25,104 nucleotides of DNA from UBA6382 sp964596865 (lineage in GTDB: Bacteria > Bacteroidota > Bacteroidia > Bacteroidales > Bacteroidaceae), in contig CAZQVW010000005.1 in the NCBI GenBank assembly GCA_964596865.1, positions 1 through 25,104 of the forward strand, in the 5' to 3' direction. The translations under genes and the position numbers were made by a program. Of the stretch, positions 17,198 to 23,572 are shown piece by piece; positions within the stretch are counted from its first letter, which is position 1; every line of letters begins with the position of its first letter. Below the pieces are notes generated by a model. It did no database searches, was not told the DNA's origin, and worked only from the letters and a program-made list of their open reading frames with translations.

Positions 17198-17259
17198 GCG
17201 CCCTCGCTTGGTGTTGATGAGAAGTTTTTCTTCGCTCTAATCCTGCGTCGCGAGGGCGC
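17198..17259. repeat. Perfect 10-bp GC-rich inverted repeat with 42-nt loop
   Basis: GCGCCCTCGC (17198-17207) and GCGAGGGCGC (17250-17259) are exact reverse complements. The loop holds a smaller GAAG/CTTC hairpin around TTTTT. The repeat abuts the stop codon of the CPBP protease gene (17264-17266). No U run follows on either strand, so it is not a standard terminator; it could be a 3'-end stabilising structure or a protein-binding site. Confidence 0.7.
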
Positions 17260-17263
17260 TTAC

Positions 17264-18238
17264 TCAGTCCTCCGCTTTCCGTGTGGAGGAAAAGCGTGTT
17301 ATGGCCCTGTGGTGCACGATAATCATCCCTCTAATAATCAGAGTGAGGATTATGAGCGACAAAAGTGTGAGCATCAGCATTAGGGCGTTGTCGTTGAGGG
17401 CATGGGTTAGCGTGAAATCCTCCGGCAATATGCGCATCACCACCACCGCAACGCCGTTATTCAGCACATGGCATAGTAATGATGGCCATATGCTGCCGGT
17501 AAAAGCAAACAGTGCGCCGAAATACATTCCAAACAAGAATGCCCCCACCATCTGTGCGGGGTTGGCGTGGGTTAATCCGAATACGGCGGCGCTAATGGTG
17601 ATGGCTACCCACACCGGCATTGTGCGGCGTCCGGCTGATTGGCGCCTATCATCTAACAATGCGCCCTCCAATCCGTAGCGGAAGCAAAACTCCTCTGCTA
17701 TTGGCCCAATGATGGCTAACGCCGCCAGTGCCAGCGGCGAGAAGGCCATCTGGTAGAATGTGTCGGACATCAAATCGGGCAGATCTATTAGTTCGTTTAT
17801 CGTATTTACCAAAAACATCAGTGGCACCATCCCCGCAAGGCTCAATAAAATCATGTTCCTACGCGGACAGATGTATGGCGAATGTTTTTTTGATTGTGGC
17901 TGCGCAAAAACAGTGGTTTTCGCTATTTGAAAATCGCGATATTTGTTTCCAAAATTAGCGTTTTCATCGCGGAATTTCGTGGGGGCGTTGTCGGAATATG
18001 GCATACGCCATTGGAATGGTGCTTTCCATCCTTTTCCAGCAATCTTTACGGCAAAAATGACGATGAGGGCGTTGGTGATAATCAGTGCGGCCAATTCCAA
18101 TGTAGGCCGAGAAATAACGACTTCCCCGTTAATGCCGTTTACGTGCGCGTTGATGAATTTTGTGGCCATAATCAGCACAATGCTCATGCCGCATTGCACA
18201 AGCAAAAACATACCTAATATATAGAAAGCCTTCTTCAT
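17264..18238 (-). CDS. CPBP-family intramembrane glutamic protease (Abi/CAAX-like)
   Basis: Polytopic membrane protein of the CPBP (Rce1-like) family; members process membrane peptides, and some serve in bacteriocin immunity. The catalytic motifs are complete: EEFCFR (Glu182, Glu183, Arg187), FGLTH (Phe220 to His224) and HVLNN (His257, Asn261). About seven membrane helices are visible. Between the second and third helices is an extra hydrophilic stretch (about residues 80-126) with many Asn, Lys, Arg and Gln, encoded by AT-rich DNA unlike the rest of the gene. I read it as an in-frame insertion. It begins 24 bp after ribF, so they are probably co-transcribed, and ends at a GC-rich inverted repeat. 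Family is confident; substrate unknown. Confidence 0.88.
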   Translation of the reverse strand: MKKAFYILGMFLLVQCGMSIVLIMATKFINAHVNGINGEVVISRPTLELAALIITNALIVIFAVKIAGKGWKAPFQWRMPYSDNAPTKFRDENANFGNKYRDFQIAKTTVFAQPQSKKHSPYICPRRNMILLSLAGMVPLMFLVNTINELIDLPDLMSDTFYQMAFSPLALAALAIIGPIAEEFCFRYGLEGALLDDRRQSAGRRTMPVWVAITISAAVFGLTHANPAQMVGAFLFGMYFGALFAFTGSIWPSLLCHVLNNGVAVVVMRILPEDFTLTHALNDNALMLMLTLLSLIILTLIIRGMIIVHHRAITRFSSTRKAED

Positions 18239-18262
18239 CTTGCGTTTTTTGGGGGTTGGCGT

Positions 18263-19261
18263 TTATTGCGAGGTGGCGATACGCCTTGCGGATTCGCGGT
18301 CTTTAAGTAGTTGTTCCTCTAAGGCTTGCGGCGAAGAGAAGCGCTGCTCGCCCCTCAAGCGTTGGAGAAAGTCCACTATCAGTATTTGTCCGTATATATC
18401 GCCGTTGAAGTCAAGAATGTTCACCTCCATTCGCTGCTCATTTTTGTTTGCAAACGTGGGGCGAGTACCAATATATAGCATTCCCGCGTAGTGGCGGGTG
18501 TCTGTGGTTATGACGTTGCTGTCGGCTCCTGTTTCCTTACTGTTTATCGTCACTTTTACTGCGTATGCTCCCGCTGCGGGCAACAGTTGGTGAGAATCGT
18601 TCGGGCGAATGTTGGCTGTGGGAAATCCCATGTGACGCCCGATGCCATCGCCGTGTTCCACTATGCCCTCCACGCGATAGGGTCTTGTGAGCAGTCGTGC
18701 AGCTTCTTCCACATCGCCGCCCATGAGCAGGCGACGTATGGCGGTGGAGGAGATATGGCCTCCCGAAGGCGAAGTGTATTCTGGCGCTGGCAACACGTCC
18801 AGTCCAATCTCCTTGCCATATCGCTGATAGTCCTCAAACGTATCTGCTGAATTGTGTCCGAAACGATGGTCGTAGCCAATGAAAAGCACTTTTCCGTTTA
18901 GACGGTGGCAAAGAATATCGTGCATGAAGTTGCGGGCGCTCATATTGGCCAACTGTGGCGTGAAATCCAGCATAGCCACAGCGTCTATTCCGCATTCTTC
19001 TATTAATCGCAGTTTTTGGGAAGTGGTGGTGAGCAGCGGTGGCACATCGTTTGGCCGCAAAAGGGCGGCGGGCGGCGAGTTAAACGTGATTACCATTGAT
19101 TTCAGCCCCCGTTTTTCAGCCTCCTTTTTCACTTCGCCCAACAGAAAGCGATGCCCTGCATGCACGCCATCGAAAACCCCTATTGTCTGCACATAGAAAT
19201 CCTCGTTTTCTTTGCGAAAATCGGCGGTTTCATCGTGGAAAACGTTGCGATAAATCTGCAT
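18263..19261 (-). CDS. ribF: Bifunctional riboflavin kinase/FAD synthetase
   Basis: Cytoplasmic enzyme making FMN from riboflavin and ATP and then FAD from FMN. The N-terminal FAD synthetase half (about 15-185) has the nucleotidyltransferase motif GVFDGVHAGH (28-37), GYDHRFG (129-135) and ISSTAIRRLL (170-179). The C-terminal riboflavin kinase half (about 190-325) has GIGRHMGFPTAN (206-217), GTRPTF and VNILDFNGDIYG. The length, 332 aa, is slightly longer than usual because of a short polar insert (TINSKETGADSNV). It lies 81 bp after the HAD phosphatase gene and 24 bp before the CPBP gene, so it is probably the middle gene of one transcript. No FMN riboswitch is seen. Confidence 0.97.
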   Translation of the reverse strand: MQIYRNVFHDETADFRKENEDFYVQTIGVFDGVHAGHRFLLGEVKKEAEKRGLKSMVITFNSPPAALLRPNDVPPLLTTTSQKLRLIEECGIDAVAMLDFTPQLANMSARNFMHDILCHRLNGKVLFIGYDHRFGHNSADTFEDYQRYGKEIGLDVLPAPEYTSPSGGHISSTAIRRLLMGGDVEEAARLLTRPYRVEGIVEHGDGIGRHMGFPTANIRPNDSHQLLPAAGAYAVKVTINSKETGADSNVITTDTRHYAGMLYIGTRPTFANKNEQRMEVNILDFNGDIYGQILIVDFLQRLRGEQRFSSPQALEEQLLKDRESARRIATSQ

Positions 19262-19342
19262 GGTGCGGGTGGTTGGGAGTTAGTTGTTTTTGCGCGACTT
19301 AAATTTTCCTTTTGAGGATGATTGCGCGCGTTTAGGAGGGCA

Positions 19343-19975
19343 TTAAGAGAGTAGCTGATGAGTGAGCAGGGCTACCCAGTCTCCATTTATAGAGTGGAGG
19401 GTCTGGAATCCCAAGGCTGCGGCGGCCGAAGTGTTGAGTTCGGAATCGTCAATGAAGAGAGTCTGTTGCGGAAGGATGTTGGCTTCGCTGGCAACGGTCT
19501 GATAAATCTCCGGTTCGGGCTTTTCCAAGTGCATTTTATATGAAAGGAAAATTTTGCGAAACCATTTATTGACGTCTTCACCATGATAGCGCATCAGAGT
19601 GTGCTCAATATAATCCCAGTGTATGGCGTTGGCGTTGCTGAGTATGTATAAGGAGAATTTTTCTTTTAGCCGCCTGAGGGTCTCTATGCGTTCTTCCTGT
19701 ATAGGGCACAGAAGAGACAGCCACGCATCGCGTATCTGCTGGTCTGTGGCGTGAGGAATGTGCCCCTGCTCGCGCACGGCGTCATAAAATTGGGGGATAG
19801 GCATCTCTCCGCGGTCGATGAGTTGGAAAATGCCCTCAAACTGTGAGTATTGTTTGGGAAACAGGTCTTTACTGCCGCCCAATGCTAAAAATTCGTCCAT
19901 GACGCGCTGGATATTGAGGTCCATAATGACGCCGCCAAAGTCGAATATAATATTTTTTATGCTCGTTTTTTCCAT
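19343..19975 (-). CDS. HAD-superfamily phosphatase (subfamily IA, YihX-like)
   Basis: Haloacid dehalogenase-type hydrolase, likely a small-molecule phosphatase in the cytoplasm. Motif I is FDFGGVIMD (nucleophile Asp12; DxG in place of DxD, as in the YihX/epoxide-hydrolase N-terminal group). Motif II is LSNAN, motif III the Lys of EKPEPEIY, and motif IV FIDDSELN. An alpha-helical cap occupies about residues 18-85. I start at the Met of MEKTSIKNIIFDFGG (210 aa). The longer frame with 39 more residues begins inside the terminator of the upstream operon and crosses this gene's own promoter, so it cannot be the main start. With the DxG motif the enzyme may favour sugar phosphates, but the substrate is not evident. 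Confidence 0.9.
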   Translation of the reverse strand: MEKTSIKNIIFDFGGVIMDLNIQRVMDEFLALGGSKDLFPKQYSQFEGIFQLIDRGEMPIPQFYDAVREQGHIPHATDQQIRDAWLSLLCPIQEERIETLRRLKEKFSLYILSNANAIHWDYIEHTLMRYHGEDVNKWFRKIFLSYKMHLEKPEPEIYQTVASEANILPQQTLFIDDSELNTSAAAALGFQTLHSINGDWVALLTHQLLS

Positions 19976-19983
19976 CTTTGCCG

Positions 19984-20015
19984 CAAAGTTACCCAAATTG
20001 TTTGAAATGAACAAA
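19984..20015 (-). promoter_or_regulatory. Full Bacteroidetes promoter (-33 TTTG, -7 TAACTTTG) of the HAD phosphatase gene
   Basis: On the minus strand TTTG lies at 20015-20012 and TAACTTTG at 19991-19984, separated by 20 bp, matching the Bacteroidetes TTTG-N19/21-TAnnTTTG consensus. The predicted transcription start falls only a few bases before the ATG at 19975, giving a near-leaderless mRNA and fixing the start codon. Confidence 0.75.
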
Positions 20016-20081
20016 TTATAGTGCGGCATTTTTCCTGTCTTGGCCCTGTGGCGGCGCAAATTGCCCCCATTGCAACAGAAA

Positions 20082-20111
20082 AAGCCCCGCATCGATGTGG
20101 GTGCGGGGCTT
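20082..20111 (-). terminator. Intrinsic terminator of the sigma/anti-sigma/DUF4252 operon
   Basis: A perfect 10-bp stem, AAGCCCCGCA (20082-20091) with TGCGGGGCTT (20102-20111), has a 10-nt loop and, on the minus strand, is followed by TTTTTC. It lies about 220 bp beyond the DUF4252 stop codon and directly before the promoter of the next gene. Confidence 0.9.
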
Positions 20112-20332
20112 GGGATTGTGTTGCTCTCGCGGGGGGAGAGCGGTGAAGGTTTTAGAGATTGAAACCAATATCGGTAGTTTTAACAATTCGTTGCGTTTTT
20201 TGTTTCAGCAGTAAGCAATTGGAATGCGTTTGTCGGCGCTTGTTTGCTTGGTAGTCTGCGTTTGTTCTTCTCTGATGCCCCGTATCAGAATATTTCGTCT
20301 GTATGGTTGGTTATCTTGCCGGACACGTCAAA
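20112..20332. other. Non-coding 3' tail between DUF4252 gene and its terminator
   Basis: No ORF with coding character is seen on either strand; short plus-strand frames here run into the antisense of the DUF4252 gene. A small hairpin (GCTCTC 20123-20128 with GAGAGC 20136-20141) precedes the terminator in plus orientation. The minus-strand transcript would carry a 3' untranslated region of about 220 nt, long enough to hold a small RNA, but I see no recognisable one. Confidence 0.4.
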
Positions 20333-20890
20333 TCACGGCATTTGGAGGAGCAGGCTGATAAAGTCGTCGGTGAAATCGCCGGTGAGATTGAGTATCTGCA
20401 GGGCCTTTTGGCGTGGTTCTTGTTCGGTGAGCATAACGATTTCCACCACCTTGTCGCCCGAATGTCGCGTCCATATATGGCGATCGTTGCGTTTTTCTTC
20501 TTTGGAGATGCCCTTAAAGGCTTTGTAGATGGTTTTATTGTTGCTTATCACGCGGCGAGCTAATCGCGCGTAGGCCTTTTGATTATTGTTTGCGAGAAAG
20601 ATTCGCAGGCTTTTCACGCATTTCAGTAGGCGGGAGTAAATCTCTTGATTTTGAGCGTCTGCGCCGGAGAGGTGGTTTGAGTTTTGGCTCATCATCTCCA
20701 CCACACTTTTCATCATTGTGGGGCTCACCGTGATTTGGCGGTAGTCGGAGGCGGGATAGCTGTCCGGCTGATTGGTGATGGCCTCCATCATTTGGGCAAC
20801 AAAGTCCTTTTCTGTAGCAGCTACGGCCTGAACAATCGGGATGAAGGTCAGAGCAAAGATGAACAGTGCTTTATGAAATATGCGGAGCAT
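20333..20890 (-). CDS. DUF4252-family exported protein
   Basis: A Bacteroidetes-specific family of unknown function, often encoded beside ECF sigma factors. A signal peptide covers about residues 1-25 (ends VAA), so the mature protein should be periplasmic or envelope-associated; no lipobox is seen. Family-like segments include ITVSPTMMKSVVEMM (about 52-66), VKSLRIFLANNN, and a C-terminal strand pair with HSGDKVVEIVML and LQILNLTGDFTDDFISLL. The 185-aa length is typical. It is the third gene of the sigma operon, 155 bp after the anti-sigma-like gene, and is followed by a terminator. It is likely a target or feedback component of that sigma factor. Family assignment is by recalled motif pattern, not by search. 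Confidence 0.75.
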   Translation of the reverse strand: MLRIFHKALFIFALTFIPIVQAVAATEKDFVAQMMEAITNQPDSYPASDYRQITVSPTMMKSVVEMMSQNSNHLSGADAQNQEIYSRLLKCVKSLRIFLANNNQKAYARLARRVISNNKTIYKAFKGISKEEKRNDRHIWTRHSGDKVVEIVMLTEQEPRQKALQILNLTGDFTDDFISLLLQMP

Positions 20891-21045
20891 TTTTTTTAGT
20901 CAGTGAAGAAGTGGTTGAGCATTGTCTGCGATCCCTCGTTTGTCGGCTATATGTGCTTGTCTTTCGCTGGCATACGCTTAGTTTGAGCGCGTCTGAAGAA
21001 AAACTTATTATTCCGGACGGGGGCGGGCGGAAGTATTACTACGGT

Positions 21046-21660
21046 TTATTCCGTTGTGGCGTTGGCGTTTGCGCGCGGGCTCTGGATAGAGGCGGGCTGC
21101 GCGTTTTCCGGTTGGCTGGTGGAGTCGGCTATTTGTAAACCGCTGCCCTTGAGCGCATCACTGAGGTCTTTCAGTGCACCGGTAACCTGCTCGCAGGCCA
21201 CTTGCGGGTCGTTGTAAGTATCTTGGTAGGAAGAATAGTTGTAATTGACCGGCTCGGTGTCCTTTGAGCTCCAATATTTGGAGGAGGTAACGCCCACTGT
21301 GATGATGAGCGCAATCGAGGCCACAGCCTTGTAGAATGGCGAGAGTGAACGGTTGAATCTCACGAAGCGCACCTTGCGGACTCGCTTGTTATTCTGCTTA
21401 ATGTCGTTGTTATTGTCGGCATTAGTGCTTGCGCTCTCCTGCTGAATGGATTGGAGGCGAAGTGCCAGCTTCTGGTCAAAGGAATCCGACACCGTTTGCT
21501 CGCTCTCGCTCACGATGGCCGCGAACAAGGGCTTATATTGTGCCAGTTGCTGCGGCACCTCTTCCTGACGAAAGAAATCGCGCAGTATGCGCTCTTCCTC
21601 CACGGTGGTCTCGCAGCGGAAATAGCGCTCCACCAAGCATTCTATATACTTATAATCCAT
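21046..21660 (-). CDS. Membrane anti-sigma-like protein partner of the ECF sigma factor
   Basis: I do not recognise a named Pfam family. The 204-aa protein has a cytoplasmic N-terminal helical part (about 1-110, starting MDYKYIECLVERYFRCETTVEEERILRDFF), one membrane helix at about 116-132 (AVASIALIITVGV), and a periplasmic tail of ~70 residues that is polar and ends in Ala/Asn/Thr-rich sequence. This topology, and the 11-bp overlap of its start with the sigma-factor stop (ATGGATTATAA), are those of a one-pass anti-sigma factor that holds sigma at the membrane. There is no zinc-binding HxxxCxxC motif and no FecR domain. The role is inferred from position and topology only. Confidence 0.65.
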   Translation of the reverse strand: MDYKYIECLVERYFRCETTVEEERILRDFFRQEEVPQQLAQYKPLFAAIVSESEQTVSDSFDQKLALRLQSIQQESASTNADNNNDIKQNNKRVRKVRFVRFNRSLSPFYKAVASIALIITVGVTSSKYWSSKDTEPVNYNYSSYQDTYNDPQVACEQVTGALKDLSDALKGSGLQIADSTSQPENAQPASIQSPRANANATTE

Positions 21661-22159
21661 AGTCTTTGTCTTTTTTACAAGCCTCTTTGAGGTTTTGCCG
21701 TGCGCGAAAGAGGTTTATTTTTACCTGGTCCTCACTAATGTCCATGATGGTGGCAATCTCGCGGTAGCTTTTGCCTTCTATATCTCTCAGCTGCACCACC
21801 GAGCGTTGCTTTTGTGGCAGTTGATTGATTTTCGTTATTATAAACTGGCGCCTGTCGGCGTGGGAGAGTGTCTCGATGGGGCTTTCGCCGCTTGGGGTGG
21901 CATATCGTTCGCTTTGCGGGTCCAGCTCTTCGTGGTTGCGCCCCACTCGGCGTGTGGCATCGATGGCCAAATTGCGGCAAACGGTGAGACCGAGCGTCTC
22001 TGCATCGGCGGCGGAGGCTAATGTCCCGCACTTTCCCCACAGGCGAATGAGAGTTTCCTGAGTGATGTCCTCGGCTTCAGCGTGATCCTCCACAATGCGG
22101 AGGGCCAGCCGGTATAACCGGTTCTTAAGCGGCATCACGTCTTTGTTGAAGTCGATCAT
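21650..22159 (-). CDS. ECF-type RNA polymerase sigma factor
   Basis: Extracytoplasmic-function sigma-70 factor that directs RNA polymerase to a regulon, probably of envelope genes. Region 2 (about residues 8-70) has DHAEAEDITQETLIRLW; region 4 (about 108-160) has LPQKQRSVVQLRDIEGKSYREIATIM with helix-turn-helix residues SEDQVKINLFRARQNL. Regions 1.1 and 3 are absent, as in ECF factors; 169 aa is typical. The stop overlaps the start of the downstream membrane protein by 11 bp, and a DUF4252 gene follows. A near-consensus -7 element (TAACTTTC, 22205-22198) and a perfect dyad at 22298-22313 lie upstream. No SnoaL-like or other C-terminal extension. Confidence 0.93.
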   Translation of the reverse strand: MIDFNKDVMPLKNRLYRLALRIVEDHAEAEDITQETLIRLWGKCGTLASAADAETLGLTVCRNLAIDATRRVGRNHEELDPQSERYATPSGESPIETLSHADRRQFIITKINQLPQKQRSVVQLRDIEGKSYREIATIMDISEDQVKINLFRARQNLKEACKKDKDYGL

Positions 22160-22197
22160 CTAAATGGCACTCTAATTATTAAACGAATCAAGGACGG

Positions 22198-22205
22198 GAA
22201 AGTTA
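22198..22205 (-). promoter_or_regulatory. Possible -7 promoter element for the ECF sigma operon
   Basis: Minus-strand TAACTTTC differs from TAnnTTTG only in the last base and lies 39 bp before the sigma-factor ATG. No TTG is seen at the -33 distance. It may be a weak housekeeping promoter, or not a promoter at all. Confidence 0.3.
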
Positions 22206-22297
22206 CACTTATGCGCTTTTTTTATTTTCCTAACCGCCATTTTTCTTTCTCCGCCCCTTGATTTTGGGGATTGATTGAGCCTTTAGGGGCGGGTTTT

Positions 22298-22313
22298 GTA
22301 CACCAAAGTGTAC
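22298..22313. repeat. Perfect dyad GTACACCAAAGTGTAC upstream of the sigma operon
   Basis: Two exact 6-bp arms (GTACAC/GTGTAC) flank CAAA. The dyad lies 139 bp before the sigma-factor start and 45 bp after the exchanger stop. It lacks a U run on either strand, so an operator or a small RNA hairpin is more likely than a terminator. It is fused to a REP-like half copy at 22284-22301. Confidence 0.55.
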
Positions 22314-22357
22314 GGCACAGTTGCTAATATTGGACTTTTTCCTGCGGCTTTCAGAAA

Positions 22358-23320
22358 TTACGCTACCACTGTGAACACCACGTAACCTATATATATAAGG
22401 AGTAGGGCTCCGCCTTCCCAGCGTTCCAAGGTTAAGCGCGTGCGCATAAACACCCAGAGCAATGCGGCGAGGACTGTCATCAATATATAGTGGGGCAGGA
22501 ATCCTTGGTCGCTACCAGTGATGGGGCAAATCAGCGCCGGCAATCCTATTCCGAAGAGGATATTAAACGTTACGGAGCCCACGATATTGCCCACGGCCAG
22601 GTCTTGTTCGCCCTTGCGCGCAGCCATCACAGAGGCAAACAGTTCGGGCAAACTGGTGCCCACGGCCACCACGGTGAGCCCGATGATGCGTTCGATGTCG
22701 GCGGGATTGGCGCCGGCGGCATCCCCGACAATTCGGGCGATGTCGGAAGCGCCCCTCACCAATACGTTGGCGCCTGCCACCAACGCTATCAGTGCCACCA
22801 CCACCAAGCCGATAGCCTTCCATAGGGCCATCTCTTTCATCAGGTCTGGCTGAGAGGGGTTGTCTTTGTTGAGTCTGCGTGAGCGCCTAATCTCCCAAGT
22901 GGTGAAAGCCACCAGTATGATTATCCCCGTCAGGCCCGCAGCTCTGCCGATGGTGCCTGTCATGCCTATAATCGACAGCAGGAGGCAGGAGAGTATCATC
23001 ACCGGCACATCCACCTTCAGAGTAAACCGAGCCGTGATGCACGGGCATATCAAGGCTGTCACTCCGAGGATTAATCCGATATTGGCGATATTAGAGCCCA
23101 CCACATTGCCGATGCATAGGCCCGGACTGTGGGCGATGGCGGCCTGGAGTGATACAAACAGTTCGGGGGCGGAGGTGCCGAATCCCATCACGGTGATGCC
23201 TATCACCATGGCGCTCAATCTGGCTCTGTGGGCGATGCTCACCGACCCGTCCACCAGCCAGTCGCCGCCCTTCACAAGGAGCACAAATCCCAGAATGATT
23301 AAGATAATGTCTATTAGCAT
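22358..23320 (-). CDS. Calcium/sodium antiporter (CaCA family)
   Basis: Inner-membrane exchanger that expels Ca2+ (possibly with K+) against Na+ or H+. The two inverted alpha repeats are clear: GFGTSAPELFVSLQAA followed by GNVVGSNIANIGLILG (46-86), and AVGTSLPELFASVMAA followed by GNIVGSVTFNILFGIG (219-259). The ion-ligating glutamates are Glu53 and Glu226. About ten membrane helices are visible, with a polar Asn/Lys/Pro loop (146-165) at the centre. I start at MLIDIILIILGFVLLVKGGDWLV, the usual N-terminus; an in-frame Met 25 codons upstream adds a polar Thr-rich stretch absent from the family. At 320 aa the length is normal. It seems to be its own unit. Confidence 0.93.
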   Translation of the reverse strand: MLIDIILIILGFVLLVKGGDWLVDGSVSIAHRARLSAMVIGITVMGFGTSAPELFVSLQAAIAHSPGLCIGNVVGSNIANIGLILGVTALICPCITARFTLKVDVPVMILSCLLLSIIGMTGTIGRAAGLTGIIILVAFTTWEIRRSRRLNKDNPSQPDLMKEMALWKAIGLVVVALIALVAGANVLVRGASDIARIVGDAAGANPADIERIIGLTVVAVGTSLPELFASVMAARKGEQDLAVGNIVGSVTFNILFGIGLPALICPITGSDQGFLPHYILMTVLAALLWVFMRTRLTLERWEGGALLLIYIGYVVFTVVA

Positions 23321-23416
23321 TTTATCGTTGTTTGTTGTCGTTAGTTTTAGAATCAGGGTATGTCGGAGTATGCGCAGAGTATTCGTTTTGTTCACCGCAA
23401 ATTATTTGAATCTGTA

Positions 23417-23518
23417 GGGGCAAGTTTTATACCTGCCCGCCGATTGAAGATGTGGCTAATGTGGTGAATTAAAGAATATTGCCGCACCATTTTTTCGGGC
23501 AGATATAAAATCCGCCCC
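23417..23518. repeat. REP/BIME-like pair of inverted palindromic units
   Basis: The 23-nt arms at 23417-23439 and 23496-23518 are inverted copies matching at 19 of 23 positions, with a 56-nt spacer. Each arm is itself a small imperfect palindrome (GGGC...GCCC around an A/T core). In minus-strand RNA three of the four differences become G-U pairs, leaving one mismatch; in plus-strand RNA only one does. This pattern suits a structured RNA in the transcript that leaves the SpmA/SpmB gene. Confidence 0.65.
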
Positions 23519-23572
23519 TTACCGGCTATGTTTCTGCTTTGCGTATACACCTGTTGTTTTCCGCCGCTTTTC

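Noticed and set aside
19976..20092. 39-residue N-terminal extension of the HAD phosphatase
   Set aside because: The extended start lies in the loop side of an intrinsic terminator and upstream of the gene's own consensus promoter; the family motif begins right after the shorter start.
23321..23395. 25-residue N-terminal extension of the calcium/sodium antiporter
   Set aside because: It is polar and Thr/Arg-rich, before a family-typical first membrane helix that starts right at MLIDIILIILG.
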